Shown here: piece after piece, positions 41,462-50,527 of the stretch
How the letters are laid out: the number at the start of each line of letters is the position of its first letter
How positions within the stretch are numbered: the first letter of the stretch is position 1
From: Erwinia oleae
GTDB lineage: Bacteria; Pseudomonadota; Gammaproteobacteria; Enterobacterales; Enterobacteriaceae
Assembly (NCBI RefSeq): GCF_000770305.1
Contig: NZ_JNVB01000014.1
Span: forward strand, 62,001 to 126,000
Length of the DNA: 64,000 bases
Reading direction: 5' to 3'
Notes under the pieces: model-generated
The model's database searches: none
The model's input: the letters and a program-made list of their open reading frames with translations, nothing else
What the model was told of the DNA's origin: nothing
Program-made: the position numbers and the translations under genes

Positions 41462-42235
41462 TCACAACAAACGCAACGGCAGCGAGGTAAACTCGTCAAA
41501 AAGTTTTGGACGCGCAAAAAAGTAGCCCTGAGCAGCGAAAGCCGGTGAATTTTGCACCTGTGTCCACTCGTCAATGGTTTCCACGCCTTCGACCACCACA
41601 CCGTTGCAGTAACGACCGATCAGCGCCAGCAGCATATTGAACATGTTGCGGCCCTCATCGGTGTTGCGCAGCAGAATAAAAAGCTCACGCGCCAGCTTGA
41701 TGTAGTCATATTTCAGTTCAGTCAGCGCCGAGAAGTTCGCCAGGCCAGCGCCGAAATCATCCAGCCACAGCGGCCCCAGCTCCGGCATCTTTTTCACGAT
41801 TTCTTCCTGCGGCAGCATCTGGTGCTCCACCAGTTCGAAACGCAGCCACGGACTGCGCGCGATCAGGCGGCGAACAGCAGGATCGTGCTGGATCGCCAGC
41901 AGCGTCGGGCCGTCGATATTCACCGAGGCCACCAGTTGACCACTGCTCAACTTCTCTTCCCAACGCGCCAACAATTCAAGTTGCTCACGAATAATATGCA
42001 GCCGCTGAGAGATACCCAGTGCGGAAAAATAGATTTCCGGCGACAGCCTCTGGCCCGGTGCGGCAGGGTGAAACACCGCGGTGAGCAGTTCTATGGCCAT
42101 CAAATTCCCCGTGACCCGGTAAATAGGTTGAAACATGTAGGTGCGCTGGCACTGCTGCCAAAACTGACGCATCTCACGCTGCTTCCTGCCAGTCGCTGAG
42201 GGGGAAAGTTGGTGGCTGATTTTTTTCAGCACCAT
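41462..42235 (-). CDS. pdeH: c-di-GMP phosphodiesterase PdeH (YhjH)
   Basis: The 257-residue stand-alone EAL domain hydrolyses c-di-GMP to pGpG. It keeps the active-site blocks: ELL in MAIELLTAVFHP (EAL position), VNIDGPTL, FELVEHQ, WLDDFGAGLANF, YDYIKLARELF and VVVEGVETIDEW. In E. coli PdeH is the main phosphodiesterase promoting motility and is expressed with flagellar genes. AGGAG lies 8 bases before the ATG. Position between yhjG and kdgK is conserved. Confidence 0.93.
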   Translation of the reverse strand: MVLKKISHQLSPSATGRKQREMRQFWQQCQRTYMFQPIYRVTGNLMAIELLTAVFHPAAPGQRLSPEIYFSALGISQRLHIIREQLELLARWEEKLSSGQLVASVNIDGPTLLAIQHDPAVRRLIARSPWLRFELVEHQMLPQEEIVKKMPELGPLWLDDFGAGLANFSALTELKYDYIKLARELFILLRNTDEGRNMFNMLLALIGRYCNGVVVEGVETIDEWTQVQNSPAFAAQGYFFARPKLFDEFTSLPLRLL

Positions 42236-42464
42236 GATGATACTCCTTTAGGATTGGGCCCGTGCTGACTGGGTTCCACGTCCATAAGATATCGGCCCGG
42301 CGCGGTATAACTTTATCGCGCCGGACGCCGACGGATTATCACCATCACGTTTCAGAGAATAGCTTTCGCCTAACCCATATCAAAAAAAAGTAAAACGTTG
42401 TTTTAAAATATTGACTCCGCGCAGCCGCGCAGGGAAACTGGCTGGCAGACGGAAATAAGGGCTG

Positions 42465-43403
42465 ATGAACATGACGCAGAAAAAAATTGCCGTAATCGGC
42501 GAGTGCATGATTGAGCTTTCCCAGAAAAACAGCGATTTGAGCCGTGGCTTTGGTGGCGATACGCTGAATACCGCAGTCTATATCGCACGGCAGGTCGACG
42601 CGGCGCAGTTGAGCGTTGAGTACGTGACGGCGCTCGGTATCGACAGCTTCAGCAGCGATATGATCGACGCCTGGCAGCGCGAATCGGTTAACACCTCGCT
42701 GGTTCAGCGGCTGGATAACAAACTTCCCGGCCTGTATGTCATTGAAACCGACGCGCAGGGCGAGCGCACCTTCTGGTACTGGCGAAACGACGCCGCCGCG
42801 CGTTTCTGGCTGGATACCGAGCGTGCCGAGGAAATCTGCCAACAGCTTGCTCATTTTGATTACCTTTATCTGAGCGGCATCAGTCTGGCAATCCTGTCGC
42901 CAGAAAGCCGCAAAAAGCTGATGGCGCTTCTGACCGCCTGCCGCAAAAACGGCGGGAAAATCATCTTTGATAACAATTACCGTCCGCGCCTGTGGTCAGC
43001 AAAAGAGCATGCGCAGGCAGCTTATCGCGAGATGCTTCAGGTTACCGATATCGCTTTCCTGACGCTGGACGACGAAACCCTGCTGTGGGGCGAGGCGGAT
43101 GCAGAAACGGTTATCGAACGTACGCATGCGTCCGGCGTCAGCGAAGTGATCATCAAGCGCGGCGCCGATGCCTGCGTGGTTTCTCTTGAAGGCCAGCCGC
43201 CGCTGGTGGTGCCCGCCGTGAAGCTGTCGGCCAGCAGCGTGGTGGATACCACCGCCGCCGGAGACTCGTTCAGCGCCGGTTATATTGCCGTTCGCCTGAG
43301 CGGAGGTAACGCGCTGGATGCCGCGAAGCGTGGCCATCTGACCGCCAGCACGGTTATCCAGCATCGTGGCGCGATTATTCCGCGTGAGGCGATGCCGGAT
43401 TAA
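42465..43403 (+). CDS. kdgK: 2-dehydro-3-deoxygluconokinase
   Basis: The 312-residue PfkB-family kinase phosphorylates 2-keto-3-deoxygluconate to KDPG, feeding the Entner-Doudoroff aldolase. It shows the N-terminal KIAVIGECMIELSQK, RGFGGDTLNTAVYIAR, FDNNYRPRLW (substrate contact), and the C-terminal PfkB signature DTTAAGDSFSAGYIA with the catalytic Asp. It serves catabolism of pectin and hexuronates, consistent with the GH105/GPH pair at 33-36 kb. Order next to pdeH is as in E. coli. Confidence 0.95.
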   Translation: MNMTQKKIAVIGECMIELSQKNSDLSRGFGGDTLNTAVYIARQVDAAQLSVEYVTALGIDSFSSDMIDAWQRESVNTSLVQRLDNKLPGLYVIETDAQGERTFWYWRNDAAARFWLDTERAEEICQQLAHFDYLYLSGISLAILSPESRKKLMALLTACRKNGGKIIFDNNYRPRLWSAKEHAQAAYREMLQVTDIAFLTLDDETLLWGEADAETVIERTHASGVSEVIIKRGADACVVSLEGQPPLVVPAVKLSASSVVDTTAAGDSFSAGYIAVRLSGGNALDAAKRGHLTASTVIQHRGAIIPREAMPD

Positions 43404-43423
43404 CGGCGGCGAAGCGAGTGTAT

Positions 43424-43449
43424 GGGCATCCTGAGGGATGCCCTTTTTA
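43424..43449 (+). terminator. Terminator of kdgK
   Basis: GGGCATCC (43424-43431) pairs with GGATGCCC (43436-43443), followed by TTTTTA. Confidence 0.9.
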
Positions 43450-43870
43450 TTGGCAGAAAAAATGATGCTGTAACGGGAGCAGGATAAAAGCAGGAACTAA
43501 GTTAAATAGTTGAAATATTTCTCCAGCCTGATTGCACCGGCTTTTTTAATATAAAAACTAAAATCAAATAGCTGAAAATCATTCCGTCTGAAACATTCGA
43601 CGTTAATCACAAATTAAGTGAAATTAATTCATTGCAGGATTAACCCTTTCCTACAGATAAACTTTATTTATTCGTTGTCATAAAGAAAGATAACACTCTT
43701 TTTTTAATATTTTACTTCAGACTTTCTGCATAGGCCTGGTCTGAAATTGCCGGTTTAATGCGCCAACCGCTGGACGATTTATTCATTAAGGGTCACAGTA
43801 TTAATAATAAAAAGACATTTTCCGGCCAGACTGTTTTCTGCCGGTACGGCAAGCATAAACAGGAGCGCCG
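43450..43870. other. AT-rich intergenic region before the esterase gene
   Basis: About 420 AT-rich bases between the kdgK terminator and the hydrolase gene. There is no credible open frame. Only a weak hairpin, CCGGC/GCCGG near 43823-43845, is visible just before the gene. The strong composition shift suggests the hydrolase gene and its promoter were inserted into the kdgK-yhjJ interval. Confidence 0.4.
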
Positions 43871-44752
43871 ATGAAAACTGAAATAATTAATATCTGGCCT
43901 CAGGGTGATGCGCCGGGCGCCAGTGATTCCCGCGCGCGCCCACAGATTATTGATTTAGCCAAAGAGTACGAGCCTCACGATCGCGCCGCCAGCGGCGTGC
44001 GCTGCCCGGAAATCGCCTTCTGGTATCCCGAAGAAAAAAACGATAATGGCGTAACGCTGCTGGTTGCGCCGGGCGGTGGGTTTGAACGCATTATGATTGA
44101 TAAAGAAGGCAGTGCGCTGGCGATGTTCTTTACCGCGATGGGCTACACGCTGGCGGTGATGACCTATCGCCTGCCGCAGGACGGCCACCATGAAGCGGCC
44201 GATGCGCCGCTGGCGGATGCCCAGCGCGCGGTCAGAGTGTTACGTCACCGTGCAGCACGCGGCCTTAACGGCAAACATATCGCCATGATGGGTTTTTCCG
44301 CCGGTGGCTACGTTGCCGCCAGCGTGGCGACGCGTTTTAGCGAAAAGCTCTATCCGGTACAGGACATCGCCGACTCGCTGGCGGCACGGCCCGACGCGCT
44401 GATACTGCTCTATCCGGTGATCAGCATGCGCGACGGGCTGGCGCACGCTGGCTCTCGCCTGCGCCTGCTTGGCGAGCAGCCTGACCAACGCGATATCGAC
44501 GCCTATTCGCTGGAGAGCCGCGTAACGGAGAAGACGCCACAAACGCTGCTGATCCATGCGGTTAATGACGAATCCGTGCCGGTTAATAACAGCATGGTGA
44601 TGTTCAGCGCGCTGCGTGAGCACAGCGTCTCCAGCGAGCTGCATTTTTATGAGAAGGGCGGGCACGGTTTTGGCATTCGCAACGTCGCGGATTTGCCGCT
44701 GGCAAGCTGGCCGATGCTGGTTAACGAGTGGCTGCGGGCGCGAAGCTGGTAA
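43871..44752 (+). CDS. Alpha/beta hydrolase, acetylesterase-like, cytoplasmic
   Basis: The 293-residue protein has no signal peptide. It carries the oxyanion block VAPGGGFERI, nucleophile MGFSAGGYVAAS, acid HAVNDESVPV and the His in GGHGFGIR. The pattern equals the Tat-exported paralogue at 11245-12141 (GFSAGG, GGHGFG), so two members of the same acetyl-esterase or xylan-esterase-like family are encoded in the window. AGGAG precedes the ATG. It interrupts the E. coli-like order between kdgK and yhjJ. Confidence 0.8.
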   Translation: MKTEIINIWPQGDAPGASDSRARPQIIDLAKEYEPHDRAASGVRCPEIAFWYPEEKNDNGVTLLVAPGGGFERIMIDKEGSALAMFFTAMGYTLAVMTYRLPQDGHHEAADAPLADAQRAVRVLRHRAARGLNGKHIAMMGFSAGGYVAASVATRFSEKLYPVQDIADSLAARPDALILLYPVISMRDGLAHAGSRLRLLGEQPDQRDIDAYSLESRVTEKTPQTLLIHAVNDESVPVNNSMVMFSALREHSVSSELHFYEKGGHGFGIRNVADLPLASWPMLVNEWLRARSW

Positions 44753-44754
44753 AT

Positions 44755-44780
44755 AAACGGGCGGCGGTTGCCGCCCGTTG
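44755..44780. terminator. Bidirectional terminator between the hydrolase gene and yhjJ
   Basis: CGGGCGGC (44758-44765) pairs with GCCGCCCG (44770-44777) around a 4-base loop. A T-rich tract (TTTATTTA) follows on the minus strand, a weaker one on the plus strand. Confidence 0.75.
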
Positions 44781-44781
44781 A

Positions 44782-46266
44782 TCAGTTTTGCGAGGCCGGA
44801 ATGTCTGAAACTTCCGGTTTTATTTCATCAACGGCGGGGGACGCGGCGGTCTCTGGCTGCATGATTTTTTGCCAGGCGGCCTGAAGCCCTTTCAGGTTAA
44901 CTTCCGATTCGCCCTGCGGCTGCATCAGCACCATGGTCAGTTCCTGCGACAACTGCTGGCGCAGCTCCTGATTCATCATCTCCAGCGACAGACCCGAAAG
45001 GAACTGCTGCCGCAGCTTCTGATACTGTTCAGGCGCGATATCCACCACCGCGTTCTGCTGCGAGCGCAGGCGCTGGCTCATCAGCACGTCGGTATCCGTA
45101 CGCGCATAGGTGGCGAACAGCTTGTTTAACTCGGCGGTTTTTTGCGCCATCAATGCGTCAAACTCCGCCTGAGGCAGGCCGTTATCGCGGATATTCGCCA
45201 TTTCGCGGGCAATCAGATTGAGATTGCTCGCCAGCGACGCGTTGTCGGTGTCCAGATTAATGGCGCACTGTCCGCGCTGATAGAGCACCCGGCAGTCGAA
45301 GCCCACCTGCACCCGCTGCGCTTTATTGTCAGCCAGTTCCTTCTGCACATGCCAGAACAGCGCCTCGCGCGCCAGATCGCTCTGCCAGTAGCGCATCAGG
45401 TTTTGCGAATCGCGGATCGGCTGCCAGGCGCTGTCCCACACCAGCGACAGCCGATCCTGACTGATAGCCGGATTGACCAGATTGACCGGCTGATGCGGCA
45501 GTGGCGAAAGCGTCGGCATCGGCGAGGGCAGTTGACGCTTGCCGGTCAGCGGCGAGAAGGTTTTGGCGATCTGCTCACCCGTACTGCGACCATCGACGTT
45601 GCCGACCACGAACAGGGTCATGGCGTCGGGCGTATACCACTGCCTGTAAAATGCCTCAACGCTGGACGCATCGACGGGACGTTTCACGGGGCTTGCCGGA
45701 TCGTGTGCCAGCAGCGTGGAGCCTTTCAGGCGATAGCGCCACCAGGCGTCCTGCGGGTTGGCAGGCCAGGTGCCGATGGGATCGTCGGCGTTCAGCGCGG
45801 TGCCGATGGTTTGCTCACTCACCGTCATATCACCAACGGTCGCCGCCAGCCAGCTCATGGCTTCTTTCAGCACTTCGGGGCGGTTGTTCGGCAGGCTGAG
45901 CGTATAAAGCGTGAAATCATAAGACGTGACGGCGGGCGGCTGTGGACGATCGGGATCGATACTTTGCTGCCACAGCGAGCGCTGTTGGGCAGGATCGAGC
46001 TTCGCATTGTGCACTAACGCCAGGCGTGGAAGAAGATGACTGTAGCCGGTCTGCTGGGTGCTCTCCACCAGCGAACCCGTATTGACCATTAAACGCACCT
46101 CAACGCGATCGCTCGGGCGCTGCGGCGTGGTAAGCACCTGCCAGCTAAAACCGTTATCGAGTTTTCCCTGTTGCCAGGCCGGGTCGGGTTGCAGTGTTTC
46201 AGCCCGCGTCGCGTTGCTAAAGACGGTCAGTGCGATAACCAAAAGACCCATTCTTGTGCCCTGCAT
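44782..46266 (-). CDS. yhjJ: M16-family zinc-peptidase homologue YhjJ, active site degenerate
   Basis: The 494-residue protein follows E. coli YhjJ along its length (LQPDPAWQQGKLDNGFSWQVLTTPQRPSDRVEVRLMVNTGSL, RYRLKGSTLLAHDPA, QWYTPDAMTLFVVGNVD). It has an N-terminal signal peptide ending near residue 22. The inverted zinc motif HxxEH of M16 peptidases should fall in QTGYSHLLPRLALVHN, where only one His remains and the Glu is absent. It is therefore probably not a protease. The two M16 domains otherwise look intact. Function in E. coli is unknown. Confidence 0.92.
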   Translation of the reverse strand: MQGTRMGLLVIALTVFSNATRAETLQPDPAWQQGKLDNGFSWQVLTTPQRPSDRVEVRLMVNTGSLVESTQQTGYSHLLPRLALVHNAKLDPAQQRSLWQQSIDPDRPQPPAVTSYDFTLYTLSLPNNRPEVLKEAMSWLAATVGDMTVSEQTIGTALNADDPIGTWPANPQDAWWRYRLKGSTLLAHDPASPVKRPVDASSVEAFYRQWYTPDAMTLFVVGNVDGRSTGEQIAKTFSPLTGKRQLPSPMPTLSPLPHQPVNLVNPAISQDRLSLVWDSAWQPIRDSQNLMRYWQSDLAREALFWHVQKELADNKAQRVQVGFDCRVLYQRGQCAINLDTDNASLASNLNLIAREMANIRDNGLPQAEFDALMAQKTAELNKLFATYARTDTDVLMSQRLRSQQNAVVDIAPEQYQKLRQQFLSGLSLEMMNQELRQQLSQELTMVLMQPQGESEVNLKGLQAAWQKIMQPETAASPAVDEIKPEVSDIPASQN

Positions 46267-46440
46267 GTGAACCCCTACTCAATCTGAATCCAAAAAGAAT
46301 CACTGGCGATCTATCGCCTGCGGCCGTCTGGGCATCGGAGGGCCGCTGTTATTAAACAGAACGATTTGTTAGACCACGGACGGGCGAGGATGTCGCGCCG
46401 CAAAGTGAAAAATCTTTAAAAAGTATGGGGATCATTATGC

Positions 46441-46478
46441 AAATGCCCGCTGGCCGGGGCAAGCGGCAGCGGGCATTT
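46441..46478 (-). terminator. Stable hairpin downstream of dctA
   Basis: AAATGCCCGCTG (46441-46452) pairs perfectly with CAGCGGGCATTT (46467-46478) around a 14-base loop, 26 bases past the dctA stop. The U tract consists only of the stem's own TTT, so it may protect mRNA ends as much as terminate. Confidence 0.6.
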
Positions 46479-46504
46479 GTTAAAACATTTAGCAAACTGA
46501 CGGC

Positions 46505-47782
46505 TTAACGCACGGTTCCGGATGCTTTTTTAGGCGCTGAAAGCGTCTCTTTAAGCTGCTTCTCATCAAGCTGGTCTACCCACTTCGCCACGACAATCGT
46601 TGCCACGCCGTTGCCGACCAGGTTAGTCAGCGCGCGCGCTTCAGACATAAAACGGTCGATGCCGAGGATCAGGGCCAGACCGGCAACCGGCAGATGTCCT
46701 ACCGCCGAAAGCGTGGCCGCCAGCACGATAAAGCCGCTGCCTGTCACGCCAGCCGCCCCTTTAGAAGAGAGCAGCAGCACCACCAGCAGGGTGATCTGAT
46801 GGAAGATATCCATATGCGCATTGGTGGCCTGCGCGATAAACACGGCCGCCATCGTCAGATAAATAGAGGTACCGTCCAGGTTGAAAGAATAGCCTGTTGG
46901 GATAACCAGCCCCACCACCGATTTTTTACAGCCGAGCTTCTCCATTTTATCCAGCATGCGCGGTAGCGCCGATTCAGATGAGGAGGTGCCCAGCACTATC
47001 AGCAATTCTTCTTTGATATAGGCGATGAACTTAAAGATATTGAAACCGACCACGCGGGCGATCAGTCCGAGAACGATAACCACAAACAGAATACAGGTGA
47101 TATAGAAGCAGATAATTAACTGGCCCAGCTGCACCAGCGAACCCACGCCATATTTACCAATAGTGAACGCCATTGCGCCGAATGCGCCGATAGGGGCCAG
47201 GCGCATAATCATATTGATTACGCCGAAAATCACCTGGGAGAACGTTTCGATAAAGTTGAAAATCAGCGTGCCTTTATTACCCATACGATGCAGCGCAAAA
47301 CCAAACATGATCGCGAACAGCAGCACCTGAAGGATGTTGCCGCTGGCGAAGGCGCCCACGACGCTGTTAGGAATAACGTCCAGCAAAAAGGCGACAACGC
47401 CCTGCTGCTCGGCCTGTTGCGCATAGACCGCCACGGCTTTCGCATCCAGCGTGGCCGGGTCAACGTTCATGCCCGCCCCTGGCTGGAGCACGTTCACCAC
47501 GATCAGGCCGATGATCAGCGCGATGGTGCTGACCACTTCAAAATAGAGCAACGCCACTGCGCCGGTGCGGCCGACGGCCTTCATGCTCTCCATGCCAGCG
47601 ATGCCGGTCACAACGGTACAGAAAATGACCGGTGCGATAATCATCTTAATCAGCTTCACAAAGGCGTCACCCAGCGGTTTCATCTGGGCGCCGAGCTCAG
47701 GATAGAAATGCCCCAGCAGCACGCCAATGGCGATGGCGGTGAGCACCTGGAAATAGAGGCTTTTGAACAGGGAAGTTTTCAT
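46505..47782 (-). CDS. dctA: C4-dicarboxylate transporter DctA
   Basis: The 425-residue inner-membrane symporter of the DAACS family takes up succinate, fumarate and malate. It begins [29 protein letters not shown] and shows the Ser-rich hairpin [21 protein letters not shown], the substrate/cation segment [23 protein letters not shown], and [20 protein letters not shown]. Order yhjJ-dctA-pdeK matches E. coli. Confidence 0.96.
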   Translation of the reverse strand: MKTSLFKSLYFQVLTAIAIGVLLGHFYPELGAQMKPLGDAFVKLIKMIIAPVIFCTVVTGIAGMESMKAVGRTGAVALLYFEVVSTIALIIGLIVVNVLQPGAGMNVDPATLDAKAVAVYAQQAEQQGVVAFLLDVIPNSVVGAFASGNILQVLLFAIMFGFALHRMGNKGTLIFNFIETFSQVIFGVINMIMRLAPIGAFGAMAFTIGKYGVGSLVQLGQLIICFYITCILFVVIVLGLIARVVGFNIFKFIAYIKEELLIVLGTSSSESALPRMLDKMEKLGCKKSVVGLVIPTGYSFNLDGTSIYLTMAAVFIAQATNAHMDIFHQITLLVVLLLSSKGAAGVTGSGFIVLAATLSAVGHLPVAGLALILGIDRFMSEARALTNLVGNGVATIVVAKWVDQLDEKQLKETLSAPKKASGTVR

Positions 47783-48358
47783 AAACAGTTTCCGGGAACG
47801 ACGGGTTAAATTTCTTTAGTTATAAGTAAAAACAGCAAAAGAAATTTAACACCGCGTTAACGGGATTGATATAACCGGCAAGCCATCGTGGCAATGTTGC
47901 GTGCGGTTTTATGAACTGCGTCACGGAGAAGAGGCTAATTTCAGCCAGCGTGACGGGCAAACAGGTTGTGAAAGAGATTACCGTATTACTTTTGTAAGTT
48001 TTATAATTAATCTGTTTCTGTCATATCTGCTTGAGATGCGGTTTAGGGGCGCATCCGGCGGGTTGCTGACGTTATGCTTTTATTGATACAGAATGAAAAT
48101 GAATAATCGCACGATTTAATGACACTTCAGGTCACGAAGGCCGCTGGCGGATTGATTATGATTGAAAAAAAGTATCAGCGTCTGACTATTTTAACACTCT
48201 CTTTCTGAGGAAATAATACTCGTCGTTATTTCATTCATGCGCGTCATATTTTCAGCCTTCATTAATATTCGGGTTAATATTAAGTCACGACCATTATTTT
48301 TTCTTTATTAGTAAAACGTCATTCGTTACAGGGCAAATTATTATTTATTCAGCCGCTA
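47783..48358. other. dctA upstream region and gap to pdeK
   Basis: A 576-base non-coding stretch that must hold the dctA promoter. TATGA-ACTGCG-TCACG (47910-47925) matches the CRP consensus at 8 of 10 half-site bases, about 135 bases before the dctA ATG; dctA is CRP-activated in E. coli. The frame at 47901-48086 has no ribosome-binding site or motif. The part after 48090 is AT-rich with no clear signal. Confidence 0.4.
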
Positions 48359-50353
48359 TTACTGCACTGACAAAAAGGTTTTATTAAATTCCGCAATCGG
48401 GAGCGCGCCTGAATAGAGAAAGCCCTGTCCGATACGCACGCCGCGCGCCAGCAGCCACTCGCGCTGCTCTTCCGTTTCAACGCCTTCGGCAATCACGTCC
48501 AACTTAATGATTTCCGCGATAGCCACAATGATCCGCACCATGGTGTCATCGTCAGGCAGCACGCGCACAAAGCTGCGATCCATTTTCAGTTTGCTGATTG
48601 GCAGCGATTTAAACTGGCTGAGCCAGTTCAGATTGGCATAGCCCATGCCGAAATCGTCCAGCGCCACCGATACGCCTACCGCCTGCAACTCGCTGAGCAG
48701 CCGCCGCGCCAGTTCCGGCTCGCCAATCTGCGCGGTTTCGGTTATTTCCACGATCAGGCTGCCGGGGCGGATGCCGTGCTGCTCAATCAGATTCTGCAAA
48801 TGGGTAACCATACTCGGTTCGCGGAGCTGCACGGCAGAAAGATTGACGCTGAGCGGCAGTTCGATGCTCTGCGTTTGCCACTCCGCCAGTACCCGGCAGG
48901 ACTCTTCAAATACCCAGCGGCCAAGCGCATCAATGATGCCCAACTCTTCCGCGTTGGCGATGAGATCTTCCGGCAGCGACCAGCTACCATCCGGCTGCTT
49001 CATTCGCAGCAGCGCCTCGGCACCAGCCAGCCTGCCGCTGTTCATATCCAGCTGCGGCTGAAGGAACAGGGCAAACTGGCCGTCGGCCAGCCCCTGCAAA
49101 ATATCGTGCTCCTGAGTCAGACGCTTATGCGCACGCGCCATCATTGCCGCGTCAAAAAACAGGATCTGATTTTTGCCCTGCTGGCGGGCCGACATCATCG
49201 CCGACGAGGCACGGTTAAGGTACTCCGGGGCTGTCAGCGGGCCTTCCGCAAGCTGGCTCAGCCCAATGCTGACGTGTGGGCGCAGATACATTTGTTGCAG
49301 GGCAATGGGCTGCGTCAGCCGCTGTAAAAGCTGCCGGGCAAGCCGCATCGCGCGGAAAGGATTACTGGCCCGCTTCATTAGCAGCGCAAAATCACTGACC
49401 GAAAGCTGCCCGATCTGCACGTCGTCACTCAGACCGTTTTTCAGCCTCTCCAGCAGTGCCAGCATCAGCGCATCGCGCTGTTCGTCAGGCACAACGCCGC
49501 TGATCTCCTGTAGCGTTTCAATACGCAGGACCAGCACGGAAAAACCTTCGCGCGCGTCGCCGCCGAGATACTGCTCAAGCAGCGCCAGAAACAGCGTTTT
49601 GTTCGGGAGATCCGTCACCACGTAGCGCGTGCTCTGTCGGCTGGCCTGCTGCTGCACGGAAGCAGCCAGTTGCTGATTACGATTGTAGCTGCGGATCAGC
49701 ATGCCCAGTTCATCATCACGGTGGCGACGCGGCAGCGCCAGCTGATGAGGAAGGATCTCATGCGGTTCAAGGTGATGAAGCTCGTTGGCGATCCTGCGCA
49801 GCGGGCGAACCATCAGCTTATTTATGCACCAGCTAATGGCAACAGAGAGGATCAGCGCCAGCAGCAGGTAGGTGGTGACCATGGTCGACAGCGCGCTGAG
49901 GATAAACTGATAAACCCGCCACGAGTCCGCCTGGAGGATCAGCAGCGCCATCGGCTTGGGATTGGCCGGTTCCAGCGAATAGAGCGGCACGGTGATCTGC
50001 ACCGGCAGTTTGAACACCTTCGCAATCAGTCGCGGCACCGGCCTGGAGGGTTCAAAATCGGTATGCAGTGCCTGAAGTCCGCCTGGCAGCACCACTTCGG
50101 CGCGACCCAGAATGCCCGCCGGTTTTAGTGAGTTAAGGATGCGTTCCGCCTGAGTGATATCCGCACGCAATACCGCCTGCGAAAGCGGCTGGCGCACGGT
50201 ATGCGCCACATTTTCCATTTGCTGGGCGTAGTCAATCCTGCGCTGCTGCACAAAATGGAAAAGCTGAATGACGATAAACACAGAAATGGTTACGGCCGCG
50301 ACGCCCGAGACCGTCGCCATCTGTTTTATCGTTAATGAACGACTCACCTGCAA
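48359..50353 (-). CDS. pdeK: c-di-GMP phosphodiesterase PdeK/HmsP-like
   Basis: The 664-residue membrane protein has an N-terminal helix (TVSGVAAVTISVFIVIQLFHFV), a periplasmic domain (residues about 35-145), a second helix (STMVTTYLLLALILSVAIS), a HAMP-like linker, a GGDEF-type domain and a C-terminal EAL domain. The GGDEF motif is replaced by LSVSDF, so no cyclase activity is expected. EAL blocks are present: GAEALLRM, LPLSVNLSAVQL, LIVEITETAQ, ALDDFGMGYANL, LKMDRSFV and VIAEGVETEEQ. It corresponds to E. coli YhjK and Yersinia HmsP and lies next to the cellulose operon as in E. coli. Confidence 0.9.
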   Translation of the reverse strand: MQVSRSLTIKQMATVSGVAAVTISVFIVIQLFHFVQQRRIDYAQQMENVAHTVRQPLSQAVLRADITQAERILNSLKPAGILGRAEVVLPGGLQALHTDFEPSRPVPRLIAKVFKLPVQITVPLYSLEPANPKPMALLILQADSWRVYQFILSALSTMVTTYLLLALILSVAISWCINKLMVRPLRRIANELHHLEPHEILPHQLALPRRHRDDELGMLIRSYNRNQQLAASVQQQASRQSTRYVVTDLPNKTLFLALLEQYLGGDAREGFSVLVLRIETLQEISGVVPDEQRDALMLALLERLKNGLSDDVQIGQLSVSDFALLMKRASNPFRAMRLARQLLQRLTQPIALQQMYLRPHVSIGLSQLAEGPLTAPEYLNRASSAMMSARQQGKNQILFFDAAMMARAHKRLTQEHDILQGLADGQFALFLQPQLDMNSGRLAGAEALLRMKQPDGSWSLPEDLIANAEELGIIDALGRWVFEESCRVLAEWQTQSIELPLSVNLSAVQLREPSMVTHLQNLIEQHGIRPGSLIVEITETAQIGEPELARRLLSELQAVGVSVALDDFGMGYANLNWLSQFKSLPISKLKMDRSFVRVLPDDDTMVRIIVAIAEIIKLDVIAEGVETEEQREWLLARGVRIGQGFLYSGALPIAEFNKTFLSVQ

Positions 50354-50527
50354 GGCACTTCTCCAACATCCTGAATGCCGACCCGGGCGGGCGGCAAAAA
50401 CTGCTGTGAGTATATCGCATGGCGGCAGCTTGTTAAGCTATCGTGCGCCGTTGTCTGTCGATTAAGCGTTTTCTGAGGCGTGAAAGTGAGTAGAGTAAGC
50501 GCATCAGTAACGGAAGATGAGGCGAAC

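Noticed and set aside
47901-48086. 61-codon frame upstream of dctA
   Set aside because: No ribosome-binding site; it spans the likely promoter region of dctA.
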